Shown: positions 1-9,615, counted from the first letter of the stretch. The stretch: DNA of 64,000 bases from an uncultured Olsenella sp. (GCA_900314495.1 OMVJ01000007.1:1-64000), one strand, 5' to 3'. The notes: generated by a model not told the origin, from the sequence alone. Made by a program: numbers and translations.

Positions 1-2430
1 GGTCTGGGTGAGGTCGTTGGTGCCGAAGGAGAAGAAGTCGGCGTGCTTGGCGATGTCCTCGCTCATGAGGGCAGCGCGCGGCAGCTCGATCATGGTGCCG
101 ATGGGCAGGTCGAACTCGACGCCCTCAGCGGCCATGACGTCCTTGGCGGTCTGCTCGACCAGCTCGCGGACCTGACGGATCTCCTCCTCGAAGCCCACCA
201 GCGGGATCATGACCTCAGGCTTGGGGTCAAGGCCCTGCTTCTTGAGCTCGCAGGCAGCGGACACGATGGCCGTGACCTGCATGACGTTGAGCTCGGGGTA
301 CACGATGCCCAGACGGCAGCCGCGCAGGCCGAGCATGGGGTTGGCCTCCTGGAAGGAGTCGATCTTGGAGAGCAGAGCCTTCTTTGCGGCAACGTCGAGG
401 CCCTTGTCCTCGTCGTGGGCAATCTCGACCTCGAGCTCACGCGGGGAGTCCAGGAACTCGTGCAGAGGCGGATCGAGCAGGCGGACGATGACCGTCTTGC
501 CGTCCATGGCCTTGAACATGCCGAGGAAGTCGCCCTTCTGGGCCTCGCCCAGCTTCTGCAGGACGTCCTTCTTGACGTCCTCGGAGTCGGCCAGGATGAA
601 GTTCTGGATGAGCTGCTTGCGCTCGCCCAGGAACATGTGCTCGGTGCGGTCGAGGCCGATGCCCTCGGCGCCGTTGTCAGCGGAGAGCTGGGCGTCGGCG
701 GGGTTGTCGGCGTTGGCGCGAACGCCCATCACGCGGCCGCGCTCGGGATCCTTGCGGACCGCGTCGGCCCACTCGAGGATGGTCTCGAGGTCGCCGCCGA
801 GCTGCGGACGGACGAGCTTGACCTCGCCCAGGATGATGTCGCCAGTGGTGCCGTCAATGGAGATGATGTCGCCCTCGTGCAGGACGATGTCGGTGCCGGC
901 AACGGCGCACTCCTTCTTGACGGCGTCGATGCGCAGGGCCTCAGCGCCGCAGACGCAGGGAGCGCCCATGCCACGGGCGATGACGGCCGCGTGGCTGGTC
1001 TTGCCACCGTGGCTGGTGAGGATGCCCTCGGCGGCAACCATGCCCTTGAGGTCGTCAGGAGTGGTCTCCCAGCGCACAAGGATGCAGGGCTTGCCGGCCT
1101 CGGCGAAGGCCTCGGCGTCGGCGGAGGAGAAGACGACGGCGCCCACGGCAGCGCCAGGAGAGGCGTTCATGCCCTTGGCGATGACCTCGTACTTGGCGGA
1201 AGTGTCGAACTGCGGGTGCAGGAGCTGGTCGAGCTGCTCGGGAGCGACGCGCATGATGGCCTGCTCCTTGGTGATGCGGCCCTCTTCGTACATCTGCATG
1301 GCGACCTTGAGGGCGGACAGAGCGGTGCGCTTGCCCACGCGGGTCTGCAGCATCCAGAGCTTGCCCTCCTGGATGGTGAACTCGAGGTCCATCATGTCCG
1401 CGTAGTGATCCTCGAGGATCTCGAACACGCGGTAGAGGTCCTTGCCAGCCTGCTCCAGGCCAGGGGTCTTGGGGAGGTCGGCAATGGGCTCCGTGTTGCG
1501 GATGCCGGCCACGACGTCCTCGCCCTGGGCGTTGACCAGGAAGTCACCGTAGCGCTCGTTGGTGCCGTCGGCGGGGTTACGGGTGAAGGCAACGCCGGTG
1601 GCGGAGGTGTCACCCATGTTGCCGAAGACCATGACCTGGACGTTGACGGCGGTGCCCAGGGAGTCATCGATCTTGTTCTGCTTGCGGTACAGGATGGCGC
1701 GCTCGGTGTTCCAGGAACCGAAGACGGCCTGCTCCGCAAGGCGGAGCTGCAGCAGAGGATCGGACGGGAAGACGGCCTTGCCGTCCACGACGACCTCGGG
1801 GTACTTCTCGGGGTCAACGTTGTCGGCGAAGATCTTCTTGAAGACGGCGACAAGGTCCTTCAGGTCGTCGGCGTCGAGCTCGGTGTCAAGCTTGACACCC
1901 TTCTCGGCCTTCTTGGCGTTGATGGCGTCCTCGAAGAGCTGGCCGCTGACGCCCATGACGACGTCCGAGAACATCTGGACGAAACGACGGTAGGAGTCAT
2001 AGGCGAAGCGGGGGTTGTTGGTCTTCTTGATGAGGCCCTGAACGGACTCGTCATTGAGGCCCAGGTTGAGGACGGTGTCCATCATGCCGGGCATGGAGAA
2101 GGGAGCGCCGGAGCGGACGGAGACCAGCAGGGGATCGTCCTTGTCGCCGAGCTTCTTGCCCATGCGCTTCTCGAGGTCCTTGCGGTACTCGTCAATCTCG
2201 TCCAGGACGCCCTCGGGCCACACGTTGCCAGCGCCGGAATACGCGACGCAAGTCTGGCAGGTGATGGAGAATCCCGGAGGAACGGGAAGACCGATGTTGG
2301 CCATCTCGGCGAGGTTAGCGCCCTTGCCGCCCGTAATCCACTTGGCCTCGTCGACGGTAGCGCCAGCAACCTCGGTGACGTTGTTGCCGTTCTCGTCGTG
2401 ACCGAAGCGGTAAACGTGCTTTTCAGCCAT
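1..2430 (-). CDS. ppdK: Pyruvate, phosphate dikinase, C-terminus cut by window edge
   Basis: Interconverts pyruvate + ATP + Pi with PEP + AMP + PPi in the cytoplasm; in anaerobes it often runs glycolytically. 810 codons are visible, and about 70 C-terminal residues, including the catalytic Cys region, lie beyond base 1. The N-terminal nucleotide-binding domain begins right after the start (GGKGANLAEMA). The swivelling phosphohistidine domain carries GGKTSHAAVIARG, with catalytic His480 and the regulatory-type Thr478. The visible part ends in the TIM barrel at SFGTNDLTQT. ATG at 2430 has a GGGAG ribosome site 5 nt upstream. A half-length PPDK regulator lies immediately upstream on the same strand, separated by a terminator, so ppdK probably has its own promoter in the 2431-2595 interval. 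Confidence 0.97.
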   Translation of the reverse strand, partial: MAEKHVYRFGHDENGNNVTEVAGATVDEAKWITGGKGANLAEMANIGLPVPPGFSITCQTCVAYSGAGNVWPEGVLDEIDEYRKDLEKRMGKKLGDKDDPLLVSVRSGAPFSMPGMMDTVLNLGLNDESVQGLIKKTNNPRFAYDSYRRFVQMFSDVVMGVSGQLFEDAINAKKAEKGVKLDTELDADDLKDLVAVFKKIFADNVDPEKYPEVVVDGKAVFPSDPLLQLRLAEQAVFGSWNTERAILYRKQNKIDDSLGTAVNVQVMVFGNMGDTSATGVAFTRNPADGTNERYGDFLVNAQGEDVVAGIRNTEPIADLPKTPGLEQAGKDLYRVFEILEDHYADMMDLEFTIQEGKLWMLQTRVGKRTALSALKVAMQMYEEGRITKEQAIMRVAPEQLDQLLHPQFDTSAKYEVIAKGMNASPGAAVGAVVFSSADAEAFAEAGKPCILVRWETTPDDLKGMVAAEGILTSHGGKTSHAAVIARGMGAPCVCGAEALRIDAVKKECAVAGTDIVLHEGDIISIDGTTGDIILGEVKLVRPQLGGDLETILEWADAVRKDPERGRVMGVRANADNPADAQLSADNGAEGIGLDRTEHMFLGERKQLIQNFILADSEDVKKDVLQKLGEAQKGDFLGMFKAMDGKTVIVRLLDPPLHEFLDSPRELEVEIAHDEDKGLDVAAKKALLSKIDSFQEANPMLGLRGCRLGIVYPELNVMQVTAIVSAACELKKQGLDPKPEVMIPLVGFEEEIRQVRELVEQTAKDVMAAEGVEFDLPIGTMIELPRAALMSEDIAKHADFFSFGTNDLTQT

Positions 2431-2456
2431 ATTACTCCCTCTAATCCGTACGCTTT

Positions 2457-2572
2457 GGCACGCCCAGCGCGTGCCCCAACACAAGTACGCGCGAACAACT
2501 CGCGCACATACTTACGAAACCCAAGTCTAACCGCAAAGATGCCGATTAGACACAACTAATCGACAAATCTTT
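2457..2572 (-). promoter_or_regulatory. Structured leader of ppdK with nested dyads
   Basis: Three perfect inverted repeats lie between the upstream terminator and ppdK. They are GGCACGC/GCGTGCC at 2457-2475, GCGCGA/TCGCGC at 2489-2505, and a nested pair CGATTAG/CTAATCG (2543-2562) inside AAAGAT/ATCTTT (2535-2572). The outermost one is AT-rich and could be an operator; the two proximal ones would fold in the 5' UTR. A weak TTGCGG-16-TAAGTA promoter reading exists near 2530, but no strong promoter is obvious. No ligand or regulator can be assigned. Confidence 0.4.
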
Positions 2573-2595
2573 GGGAACCAACCTGCAAACAAGAC

Positions 2596-2634
2596 GAAGG
2601 GCGGGGAAACCACCCGCAAGCGGCCCCGCCCTTC
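2596..2634 (-). terminator. Rho-independent terminator after the PPDK regulator-like gene
   Basis: A perfect 11-bp GC-rich stem (arms 2596-2606 and 2624-2634) has a 17-nt loop and is followed on the minus strand by a T-rich stretch (GTCTTGTTT). It lies 27 nt past the stop of the regulator-like gene and separates it from ppdK. Confidence 0.75.
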
Positions 2635-2660
2635 GCGCTTCTGCACATATTTGCTACAAG

Positions 2661-3059
2661 CTACTCCGCCAGCTCGTCCCTGAGGGCGCCGACCTTGTAG
2701 CTGGGCTCCTCGCCGGTGAGCGAGGACATGATGGTGATGGCAGGCCCCAGAAGGTCGATGGAGGGGATGGCGCGCTTGTCGAACTCCCTGCGGGCGTCAC
2801 GCCTCAGGTTCTTCTCTGCCAGGGTGTGGAAGACGGCCATGGGGCGGTCCTCCTGCACGTTCTGGTCAAGGAAGGCAGTGATCTTCTCGATGGTGTCGGC
2901 GTTCGCCAGACGAACGATTTCGACCGAATCGTGACCGAACTGTGCTGCGGCGGCCTTCACGACGACGTTTGCCGTCTCGCCACGCGCGTCCGAAATAACG
3001 AACACGAGCGGCTTGATGTCGTCTACAACCTCACCCTTGGTCAAATCTAGTACTGGCAT
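2661..3059 (-). CDS. PPDK regulatory protein-like, N-terminal half only
   Basis: The 132-aa protein matches the N-terminal half of the bifunctional PPDK/PEP synthase regulatory protein (PF03618, about 270 aa), which phosphorylates and dephosphorylates the Thr next to the catalytic His. Visible are the family start (VFVISDARGETANVVVKAA), the middle (VFHTLAEKNLRR) and the LLGPAI...LTGEEP segment. It then stops at an in-frame TAG, before the P-loop kinase half. No P-loop segment follows in any frame before the terminator at 2596. ATG has AGAGGAG upstream. It lies 57 nt after glyS and just before ppdK, so the context fits a PPDK-linked role. Whether it is active, a stand-alone sensor domain or a relic cannot be told. 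Confidence 0.8.
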   Translation of the reverse strand: MPVLDLTKGEVVDDIKPLVFVISDARGETANVVVKAAAAQFGHDSVEIVRLANADTIEKITAFLDQNVQEDRPMAVFHTLAEKNLRRDARREFDKRAIPSIDLLGPAITIMSSLTGEEPSYKVGALRDELAE

Positions 3060-3116
3060 TCATTGCTCCTCTCGCCTGCCCGGAACGGCATTGAAGCCGT
3101 GAGTCCGACCGGTGGC

Positions 3117-5213
3117 CTACTTCTTCCTGGAAAGGGCCCCGATGTCTGCAACACCCGCAAACACGTTTGCGAAGCGGTTGAGCAGCCTGAGGCGGTTCTC
3201 CCTTACCGTAGTGTCCTCGTCCATGACAAGTACGTCTTCAAAGAATCGGTCAATGGGCTCCCGCAGTTCGGCGAGAGCGCTGCAGGCACCCGCATAGTCG
3301 CCGGAAGCGAGTGCGGAGGCCACGTTGCGCTCGCCGTCGGCGCAGGCGTCCAGAAGCGCACGCTCGGCCTCGCCCAGCTTGGAGGCGTCCACGTCCATGC
3401 CCAGGGAGGCGTCGGCAAGGTGTGCCGCGCGGGCGTAGGCGGTCGCAAGGTCGTCGAAGAGCTCGGGCTGGTTCTTGCGCGCGTCCTCCAGGGCGTGGGC
3501 ACGCTGCAGGAACTCCTCCGGGTCGATGACGCCCACCGTGGAGACGGCCTCGATGGTGTCGGGCTCAACGCCCTCGTCACGGGCGATGGAAGCCAAGCGG
3601 CCGGCAAAGAAGGCCTCGACCTGCGCCTGGATGTCCGCGGCGTCGAACTGTATGCCCTGCTGGGCATAGGACTCGAGCGCCATGGAGATGAGAGACTTGA
3701 GCGAGATGCTGGGCAGGGTGCGCAGCATGGCGATGATGCCGATGGCGGAGCGGCGGATGGCGTACGGGTCTGAGGAGCCGGTGGGCGGCTCGTTGATGGC
3801 GAAGATGCCGCAGACGGTGTCCAGCTTGTCCGCGATGGCGACGGCCTTGCCCGTCAGCTCGCTGGGGAGCTCGTCGCCGGCGAAGCGCGGACGGTAGTGC
3901 TCGCGGATGGCCGTGGCCACGGCCGCCGGCTCGCCCGCCGCGGTGGCGTAGTAGCCGCCCATGACGCCCTGCTGGTTGGTGAACTCCACGACCGCCTGGC
4001 TCACCAGGTCGGCCTTGGCCAGGTGGGCGGCGCGCTGCGCAAGCCTTGCGGCCTCGTCGTCACCGCCGGCCTGCCTGGCGACCTCGGCCGCGAGCGTCTC
4101 CATGCGCTCGGTCTTCTGCAGCTCCGTGCCCAGCTTCTCCTGGAAGACGACCGTGCCCAGCTTCTGCACGAAGTCCTCCATGGGGTGCTTGAGGTCCTCC
4201 TCGTAGAAGAACTTGGCGTCGTCGAGGCGGGCGCGGACCACGCGCTCGTTGCCGTCGATGATGCGCTCGTTGTTGACGGGGTTGCCGTTGGAGACGACCA
4301 CGAACTCGCGCGTCAGCTTGCCCTCAGCGTCATAGATCGGGAAGTAGCGCTGGTTGGAGAGCATGGACTCGCAGATGATCTCGTTGGGGACGGCAAGGAA
4401 CTCCTCGTCGAACTTGCCAACCAGGACCGTGGGCCACTCGCAGAGGTTGATGACCTCGTCGTAGATGCGCTTGGGGGTGTCCACGTGGGCGCCGCCGCGC
4501 TCCTCCTCAACCTTCTTGATGCCCGCGCGAATGACCTCGTCGCGGCGCTTCTCCAGAAGGACGCCGTTCTGCTCCAGCACCTTCTCGTACTCGGCGGGAG
4601 ACTTGACCACGTGGTCACCGGGGCCGAGCACGCGGTGGCCGCGGGTGAAGTTGGAGCTGGTGACGTCCGCGTACTTGACGGGCACGAGCTCCTCACCAAG
4701 GAGGGCGAGGATCCACCGGATGGGGCGCACGAAGGTCTGGTGCTCCGACCCCCAGCGCTGGCTGCGGTAGTTAGGCCACTCAAGGCTGCCGATGGTGGTC
4801 TCCGCGAGCTCCGACAGGATGGGCAGGGCGGGCTTGGAGTCAATGTTCTTCTCGGCGAAGACGTACTCGCGGCCGTCTGCGTCCTGCTTGACCGTCAGCT
4901 CCTCCGCGGTTATGCCGTTCTTGCGGGCGAAGCCCTGGGCGGCCTTGGTGGGCTTGCCGTCTGCGTCGAAGGCGATCTTGGCCGCCGGGCCACGGTTGAC
5001 CTCGTGAATGGACTTGGTCTCAACGGCGACGTCGGACACGATCACCGTCAGGCGGCGCGGGGAGGACATCGTCTGCACCTTGCCGTGGTCGAGGCCCGCC
5101 TTCTTGAGGCCACCCTCGATGAGCTTGCCAAGCTGCCTCTGGGCGTTGATGAGCGGCGCGGAGGGCATCTCCTCGGTGCCGATCTCGAACAGGAAGTCCT
5201 TGGTCTCTGCCAT
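3117..5213 (-). CDS. glyS: Glycyl-tRNA synthetase beta subunit
   Basis: Full-length (698 aa) beta chain of the heterotetrameric bacterial GlyRS, which charges tRNA-Gly. The start FLFEIGTEEMPSAPL is the family signature. The central HD-like region reads DLVSQAVVEFTNQQGVMGGYYA. A DALR-type anticodon-binding region closes the protein. ATG (5213) directly follows the glyQ stop with no spacing, so the two are translationally coupled. The standard glyQ-glyS order is kept. The PPDK regulator-like gene follows 57 nt downstream. Confidence 0.97.
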   Translation of the reverse strand: MAETKDFLFEIGTEEMPSAPLINAQRQLGKLIEGGLKKAGLDHGKVQTMSSPRRLTVIVSDVAVETKSIHEVNRGPAAKIAFDADGKPTKAAQGFARKNGITAEELTVKQDADGREYVFAEKNIDSKPALPILSELAETTIGSLEWPNYRSQRWGSEHQTFVRPIRWILALLGEELVPVKYADVTSSNFTRGHRVLGPGDHVVKSPAEYEKVLEQNGVLLEKRRDEVIRAGIKKVEEERGGAHVDTPKRIYDEVINLCEWPTVLVGKFDEEFLAVPNEIICESMLSNQRYFPIYDAEGKLTREFVVVSNGNPVNNERIIDGNERVVRARLDDAKFFYEEDLKHPMEDFVQKLGTVVFQEKLGTELQKTERMETLAAEVARQAGGDDEAARLAQRAAHLAKADLVSQAVVEFTNQQGVMGGYYATAAGEPAAVATAIREHYRPRFAGDELPSELTGKAVAIADKLDTVCGIFAINEPPTGSSDPYAIRRSAIGIIAMLRTLPSISLKSLISMALESYAQQGIQFDAADIQAQVEAFFAGRLASIARDEGVEPDTIEAVSTVGVIDPEEFLQRAHALEDARKNQPELFDDLATAYARAAHLADASLGMDVDASKLGEAERALLDACADGERNVASALASGDYAGACSALAELREPIDRFFEDVLVMDEDTTVRENRLRLLNRFANVFAGVADIGALSRKK

Positions 5214-6125
5214 CTAGGCCACCTCCCCTTCCTTCTTGTTGCTGGCTTTCTTGTTGATGACCACGTCCAGGTAGGACTCGCAGCAGAGCTTGGCCAGCGT
5301 GCGCACGCGCAGCACGTAGTTGGCGCGCTCCGTGGCCGAGATGGCACCGCGGGAGTCCAGCAGGTTGAAGGCGTGGCTGCACTTCATGACGCAGTCGTAG
5401 GCGGGCAGCGGCATCTTGCGGTCGAGGCAGGAGTGGCACTCGCGCTCGTAGTCGTCGAACTTCTCGCGCATCATCTCGACGTTGGCGATCTCGAAGTTGT
5501 AGGTGGAGAACTCGAACTCGTTCTCGTGGAAGACGTCACCATAGGTCATGGGCGTGCCGTCGGGCAGGTAGCTCCAGATGAGGTCGTACACGGAGTCAAC
5601 ACCCTGGGCGTACATGGCAATGCGCTCCAGGCCGTAGGTGATCTCGCACGGTACGGGGTCACACTCTATGCCGCCCACCTGCTGGAAGTACGTGAACTGC
5701 GTGACCTCCATGCCGTTGAGCCAGACCTCCCAGCCAAGGCCCCAGGCGCCCAGGGTCGGGCTCTCCCAGTCGTCCTCCACGAAGCGCACGTCGTGGTCCG
5801 CCGGGTCCAGGCCAATGGCGGCGAGGGAGCCCAGGTACAGGTCCTGGGAGTCCACCGGCGACGGCTTGAGCAGCACCTGGTACTGGTAGTAGTGCTGCAT
5901 GCGGTTAGGGTTGTCGCCGTAGCGGCCGTCGGCAGGGCGACGGCACGGCTGCGGGTAGCAGGTGCGCCAGGCGGCGGGACCCAGCGCGCGCAGCAGCGTG
6001 GCGGTGTGGAACGTGCCCGCGCCCACCTCGCTGTCGTACGGCTGCATCACCGTGCAGCCCCTGTCTGCCCAATAGTGATCAAGTGCCAGGATTATCTCCT
6101 GGAAGGTAAGAGGCTCTTGGCTCAT
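5214..6125 (-). CDS. glyQ: Glycyl-tRNA synthetase alpha subunit
   Basis: Class II catalytic subunit of the alpha2beta2 GlyRS, 303 aa. Family motifs are [34 protein letters not shown] and [13 protein letters not shown] (motif 2 region). I place the start at the ATG at 6125 (MSQEP...) because GGGGAAGGAG sits 7 nt upstream; an in-frame ATG 18 nt earlier lies inside that ribosome site. Only 42 nt separate it from lepB, so there is no room for a T-box; it is probably read through from the rpsP operon. Confidence 0.97.
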   Translation of the reverse strand: MSQEPLTFQEIILALDHYWADRGCTVMQPYDSEVGAGTFHTATLLRALGPAAWRTCYPQPCRRPADGRYGDNPNRMQHYYQYQVLLKPSPVDSQDLYLGSLAAIGLDPADHDVRFVEDDWESPTLGAWGLGWEVWLNGMEVTQFTYFQQVGGIECDPVPCEITYGLERIAMYAQGVDSVYDLIWSYLPDGTPMTYGDVFHENEFEFSTYNFEIANVEMMREKFDDYERECHSCLDRKMPLPAYDCVMKCSHAFNLLDSRGAISATERANYVLRVRTLAKLCCESYLDVVINKKASNKKEGEVA

Positions 6126-6167
6126 ACCTTGCTCCTTCCCCATTGCTTCCCTTCCAAGACGCGGAGG

Positions 6168-6701
6168 CTAGAGTCCCCTCGCGTCAGCGAATGGCCAGAA
6201 AATGAACGTTGCCCGCGACGTGACGTTGCTCACGGGAACCGCCCCGAAGTACCGGGAGTCCTTCGAGTTGGTTCTGTTGTCACCCATGACCCAGATGCAG
6301 CCGTCGGGCACCGTATAAGGATACGTTATTCCATACGGAGTCTGCAGGGGCTCGCTCGGTTTTCCAAGGGTGTAGTCCTCGTCCTGGGCAAGGCCGTCTA
6401 TGTAGAGGACGCCGTCCCGCAGGTCCACGGTCTGCCCCTCCGTGGCAATGACGCGCTTTATGAGCGTCGTGCCAGGCTGGATTGGGTCGTCGAAGGTGAC
6501 GACCTCCCCCGCCTCGGGTTCGCGGAAGTGGAACGAGACCTTCTCGCCAACCAGCCGGTCGCCCTCCTGGATGGTCTCCAGCATGGAGCCGGAGGGCACT
6601 ATGTACACCTCCGCCACGAATGCCCTGAACAGGAAGGCAATCACGACCGCCGCGACGAGCACGACCACCCACTCAAGGACGCCCTTCAGCTTCTCGCCCA
6701 T
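6168..6701 (-). CDS. lepB: Signal peptidase I
   Basis: 177-aa membrane serine protease that removes Sec/Tat signal peptides. An N-terminal membrane segment (about residues 7-27) is followed by box B VPSGSMLETIQEGD with the catalytic Ser. Box D contains the general-base Lys in TLIKRVIATEGQ, and box E is GDNRTNSKDSR. Single-TM Gram-positive type. Its ATG overlaps the end of trmD by 16 nt, so it is coupled to the rpsP-khpA-rimM-trmD operon, in the position where many bacteria carry rplS. Confidence 0.95.
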   Translation of the reverse strand: MGEKLKGVLEWVVVLVAAVVIAFLFRAFVAEVYIVPSGSMLETIQEGDRLVGEKVSFHFREPEAGEVVTFDDPIQPGTTLIKRVIATEGQTVDLRDGVLYIDGLAQDEDYTLGKPSEPLQTPYGITYPYTVPDGCIWVMGDNRTNSKDSRYFGAVPVSNVTSRATFIFWPFADARGL

Positions 6702-7459
6702 TCGTCCCCACCTCCGTCCAGGACCGCACGCGAGCCGTCCACCAGCTCCGCGGCATACGCCCGCTCCTCCTCCGTGAGCTCCGCGGACTCCAGCAGGTCT
6801 GGCCTCCACCTGAGCGTACGCTCTATGGCGTTCCTTCTGCGCCACTCCCGGATGGCCTGGTGGTCACCCGAGAGAAGCACCTCCGGCACGCGCCGTCCAT
6901 CATAGTCCGCGGGCCGCGTGTACTGCTCGTACTCCAGCAGCCCGTCCGAAAAGGATTCGTCCTTGGCGCTCATGTCGTCGCCCAGGGCTCCGGGCAGCAG
7001 GCGAACCACCGCGTCCACCACCACCATGGCGGCAAGCTCGCCGCCCGTGAGCACGTAGTCGCCCAGCGAGAACACCTCGTCAGCCAGACTGTACGCCCGC
7101 TCGTCCATGCCCTCGTACCTGCCGCACACCAGGAGCACTCGCTCCTGCTGCGCAAGACGCTCCGCCGCGCGCTGGTCGAAGCGGGCCCCGCAGGGCGAGA
7201 AGAAGACCACGTGCGGCCGGACCTCCCCGCGGGACGAGATGTCGCGCACGGCCTCGAATATTGGCGCGGGCTTCATGAGCATGCCCTGGCCGCCGCCGAA
7301 CGGGGCGTCATCCACCGTGCGGTGCCGGTCGTGCGTCCAGTCACGCAGGTCGTAGGCTACAAACTCCCAGATGCCCTTCTTCTGGGCCCGACCCAGGATG
7401 GAGGCGTCGAAGTACTGGCCGAAGACCCCGGGGAAGACCGAGAGCGTCTCGAACCTCAT
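6686..7459 (-). CDS. trmD: tRNA (guanine37-N1)-methyltransferase
   Basis: 257-aa SPOUT methyltransferase that makes m1G37 in tRNAs reading CUN, CCN and CGG codons; it prevents +1 frameshifting. Visible are the N-terminal start MRFETLSVFPGVF, the knot region VCGRYEGMDER, SLGDYVLTGGELA, and the C-terminal domain with PEVLLSGDHQAIREWRR. The start overlaps the rimM stop by 4 nt (ATGA). Length is slightly above the usual 240-250 because of a short acidic tail. Confidence 0.97.
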   Translation of the reverse strand: MRFETLSVFPGVFGQYFDASILGRAQKKGIWEFVAYDLRDWTHDRHRTVDDAPFGGGQGMLMKPAPIFEAVRDISSRGEVRPHVVFFSPCGARFDQRAAERLAQQERVLLVCGRYEGMDERAYSLADEVFSLGDYVLTGGELAAMVVVDAVVRLLPGALGDDMSAKDESFSDGLLEYEQYTRPADYDGRRVPEVLLSGDHQAIREWRRRNAIERTLRWRPDLLESAELTEEERAYAAELVDGSRAVLDGGGDEWARS

Positions 7460-7992
7460 TGCGCACCACCGTCCTGAATCAGGCCGCCGAGGAAGCCCTG
7501 CGGCATGTGGGTGAGAATGTCCCCCGCGGGTGCGACCTCGGACACCACGTCTGGTATGACGGGCAGAAGGACCTCCCCGAAGGGGCCCTCCAGCACCCAC
7601 ACGTCGTTGGCGGGGCCCTGCATCACCTCTTCCACCGTGCCCAGGGGGCCATAGGTCTCGTCCTCCACCCGGCGCCCCAACAGTGAGTTGGGGTCGTGCA
7701 GGGCGAGGTCTGCGGGAAGCTGGTCCACGGGGGCAAGGACGGTCTTGCCGACCAGCCCTTCCGCCGCGTTCAGGTCCGTCACGCCGGTAAGGCCAACGAG
7801 CTGGCCGTTCTGCTGGTCAGAGACGGAGACCACCCTGTGGAAGCGGTTTCCCTTTAGGGAGGGAGGAACCAGGGCGACGTCGAGCCCCTCCTCCAACAAG
7901 AAGGGAAGGCCGTGGACGGGAACCGCCACGACCTCCCCCCTTTTACCATGTGTTTTGGTCACGCGGGCAATGGCCCTGTATTCAACGCGCAA
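7456..7992 (-). CDS. rimM: Ribosome maturation factor RimM
   Basis: 178-aa 30S maturation factor that binds S19 and helps assemble the 16S 3' domain. The N-terminal beta-barrel starts IARVTKTHGKRGEVVAV; the PRC-barrel half includes LLGRRVEDETYGPLGTVEEV and LLPVIPDVV. The best start is the TTG at 7992, preceded by a GGGG-rich site and placed 5 nt after khpA. It overlaps trmD by 4 nt, in the conserved rpsP-khpA-rimM-trmD order. Confidence 0.94.
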   Translation of the reverse strand: MRVEYRAIARVTKTHGKRGEVVAVPVHGLPFLLEEGLDVALVPPSLKGNRFHRVVSVSDQQNGQLVGLTGVTDLNAAEGLVGKTVLAPVDQLPADLALHDPNSLLGRRVEDETYGPLGTVEEVMQGPANDVWVLEGPFGEVLLPVIPDVVSEVAPAGDILTHMPQGFLGGLIQDGGAQ

Positions 7993-7997
7993 GGCGC

Positions 7998-8303
7998 CTA
8001 CCCCAGAACCTCAACCTCGACGGAAGTGCCAACGCGCTGGCCAAGCGCACGGGCGAGCGTGCGAATGGCCTTGATCGTGCGACCCCTCCTGCCAATGACC
8101 CTGCCTGCGTCAGCCTCAGAGCAGCTGACCTCAATGAGGGACCCATCCTCGCCGTCCGTGACGTCTAGCGAGACGGCATCCTCATCATCGACAAGACCAC
8201 AAACGATGTACTCCACAAGGTCCGCGACCCTGTCGGAGGGCATCTCCTCGGCGTCGTCCTCTTCCTGGGCGACCTCCGCGTTGACCATGTCCTCGGCAGC
8301 CAC
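7998..8303 (-). CDS. khpA: KH-domain RNA-binding protein KhpA
   Basis: 101-aa single-KH protein of the YlqC/KhpA family, which pairs with KhpB to bind RNA and affects cell division and elongation in Gram-positives. The GXXG loop is seen as GRVIGRRGRTIKAIR. An acidic N-terminal tail of about 25 residues precedes the usual start, making it longer than the typical 75-80 aa. It lies 3 nt after rpsP and 5 nt before rimM. Confidence 0.93.
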   Translation of the reverse strand: MAAEDMVNAEVAQEEDDAEEMPSDRVADLVEYIVCGLVDDEDAVSLDVTDGEDGSLIEVSCSEADAGRVIGRRGRTIKAIRTLARALGQRVGTSVEVEVLG

Positions 8304-8306
8304 GGT

Positions 8307-8618
8307 TTACTCTGCAGACGCAGCAGCCTTTGCGGCCTGCTTCTTGGAGACCTTCTGCTTCTTCTCGGGAGCAGGAGCGCCGGTGCGCACGATGTCGATG
8401 AGGTGGGCGACGGCGTTGGAGGGCTGGGCACCCTTGGAGATCCAGGAATCAACCTTCTCGAGGTCGAGCTCGATGGTCTTGGGGTTGGTCAGCGGGTTGT
8501 AACGACCGACCTGCTCAATGTAACGACCGTCGCGAGGCATGCGGCCATCAGCGACGACGACGCGGTAGTAGGGGTGCTTCTTGGCACCGTGACGTGCCAG
8601 ACGGATCTTGACTGCCAA
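8307..8618 (-). CDS. rpsP: 30S ribosomal protein S16
   Basis: 103-aa ribosomal protein with the family start [22 protein letters not shown] and the segment [16 protein letters not shown] Lys/Ala-rich tail of about 20 residues extends the core. Translation starts at TTG 8618 behind a strong GGAGGAG ribosome site 8 nt upstream; no ATG is available in that position. It is the first gene of the operon rpsP-khpA-rimM-trmD-lepB, and probably glyQ-glyS as well. Confidence 0.97.
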   Translation of the reverse strand: MAVKIRLARHGAKKHPYYRVVVADGRMPRDGRYIEQVGRYNPLTNPKTIELDLEKVDSWISKGAQPSNAVAHLIDIVRTGAPAPEKKQKVSKKQAAKAAASAE

Positions 8619-8694
8619 TTAAAACTCCTCCAGACGAGCGGCGCGCGTGGATGTAGGTGTAGGTTGCGCCGCGTAGCCATACAAGCGGGTAAAT

Positions 8695-8722
8695 ATGATA
8701 CGACTAACCGCAGCTCCCGCAA
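8695..8722 (-). promoter_or_regulatory. rpsP: Candidate promoter of the rpsP operon
   Basis: On the minus strand, TTGCGG (8717-8722), a 16-bp spacer and TATCAT (8695-8700) lie 77 nt before the rpsP start. A 6-bp dyad GCAGTT/AACTGC (8726-8743) sits just upstream of the -35 and could hold a regulator or serve the divergent response-regulator gene. Confidence 0.45.
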
Positions 8723-8877
8723 GGTGCAGTTTTTGTGAACTGCGATGCAAATGTGCAGCACAAACCGCCAGGGCACCCACCCTTAAGGCCCAATTCAGCC
8801 GCGAGCTGTACGATGACATCCATGACTTTACGGTATCGAGTGCACTTTGGTGCTGGCTTCGGACAAAGGAAATCACC

Positions 8878-9555
<678 letters not shown>

Positions 9556-9567
9556 CAAGCCGCCCGA

Positions 9568-9593
9568 AGGGGAGCCACCCGCTCCCCTTTTTT
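9568..9593 (+). terminator. Intrinsic terminator between response regulator and kinase
   Basis: AGGGGAG (9568-9574), a 7-nt loop, CTCCCCT (9582-9588) and six T residues form a canonical terminator 13 nt past the regulator stop. The kinase ribosome site begins about 10 nt later, so the kinase is expressed by read-through or from an unseen promoter. Confidence 0.85.
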
Positions 9594-9615
9594 GTTGAGG
9601 CCAAGGAGTCCCGCC

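Noticed and set aside
43-2559. An 838-codon plus-strand open frame over ppdK, with similar long frames over glyS, proB/obgE and others
   Set aside because: They are exact antisense shadows of well-recognised genes, caused by high GC at third positions. They lack ribosome sites and family motifs.
6126-6167. T-box riboswitch before glyQS
   Set aside because: Only 42 nt separate lepB from glyQ, far too little for a T-box.
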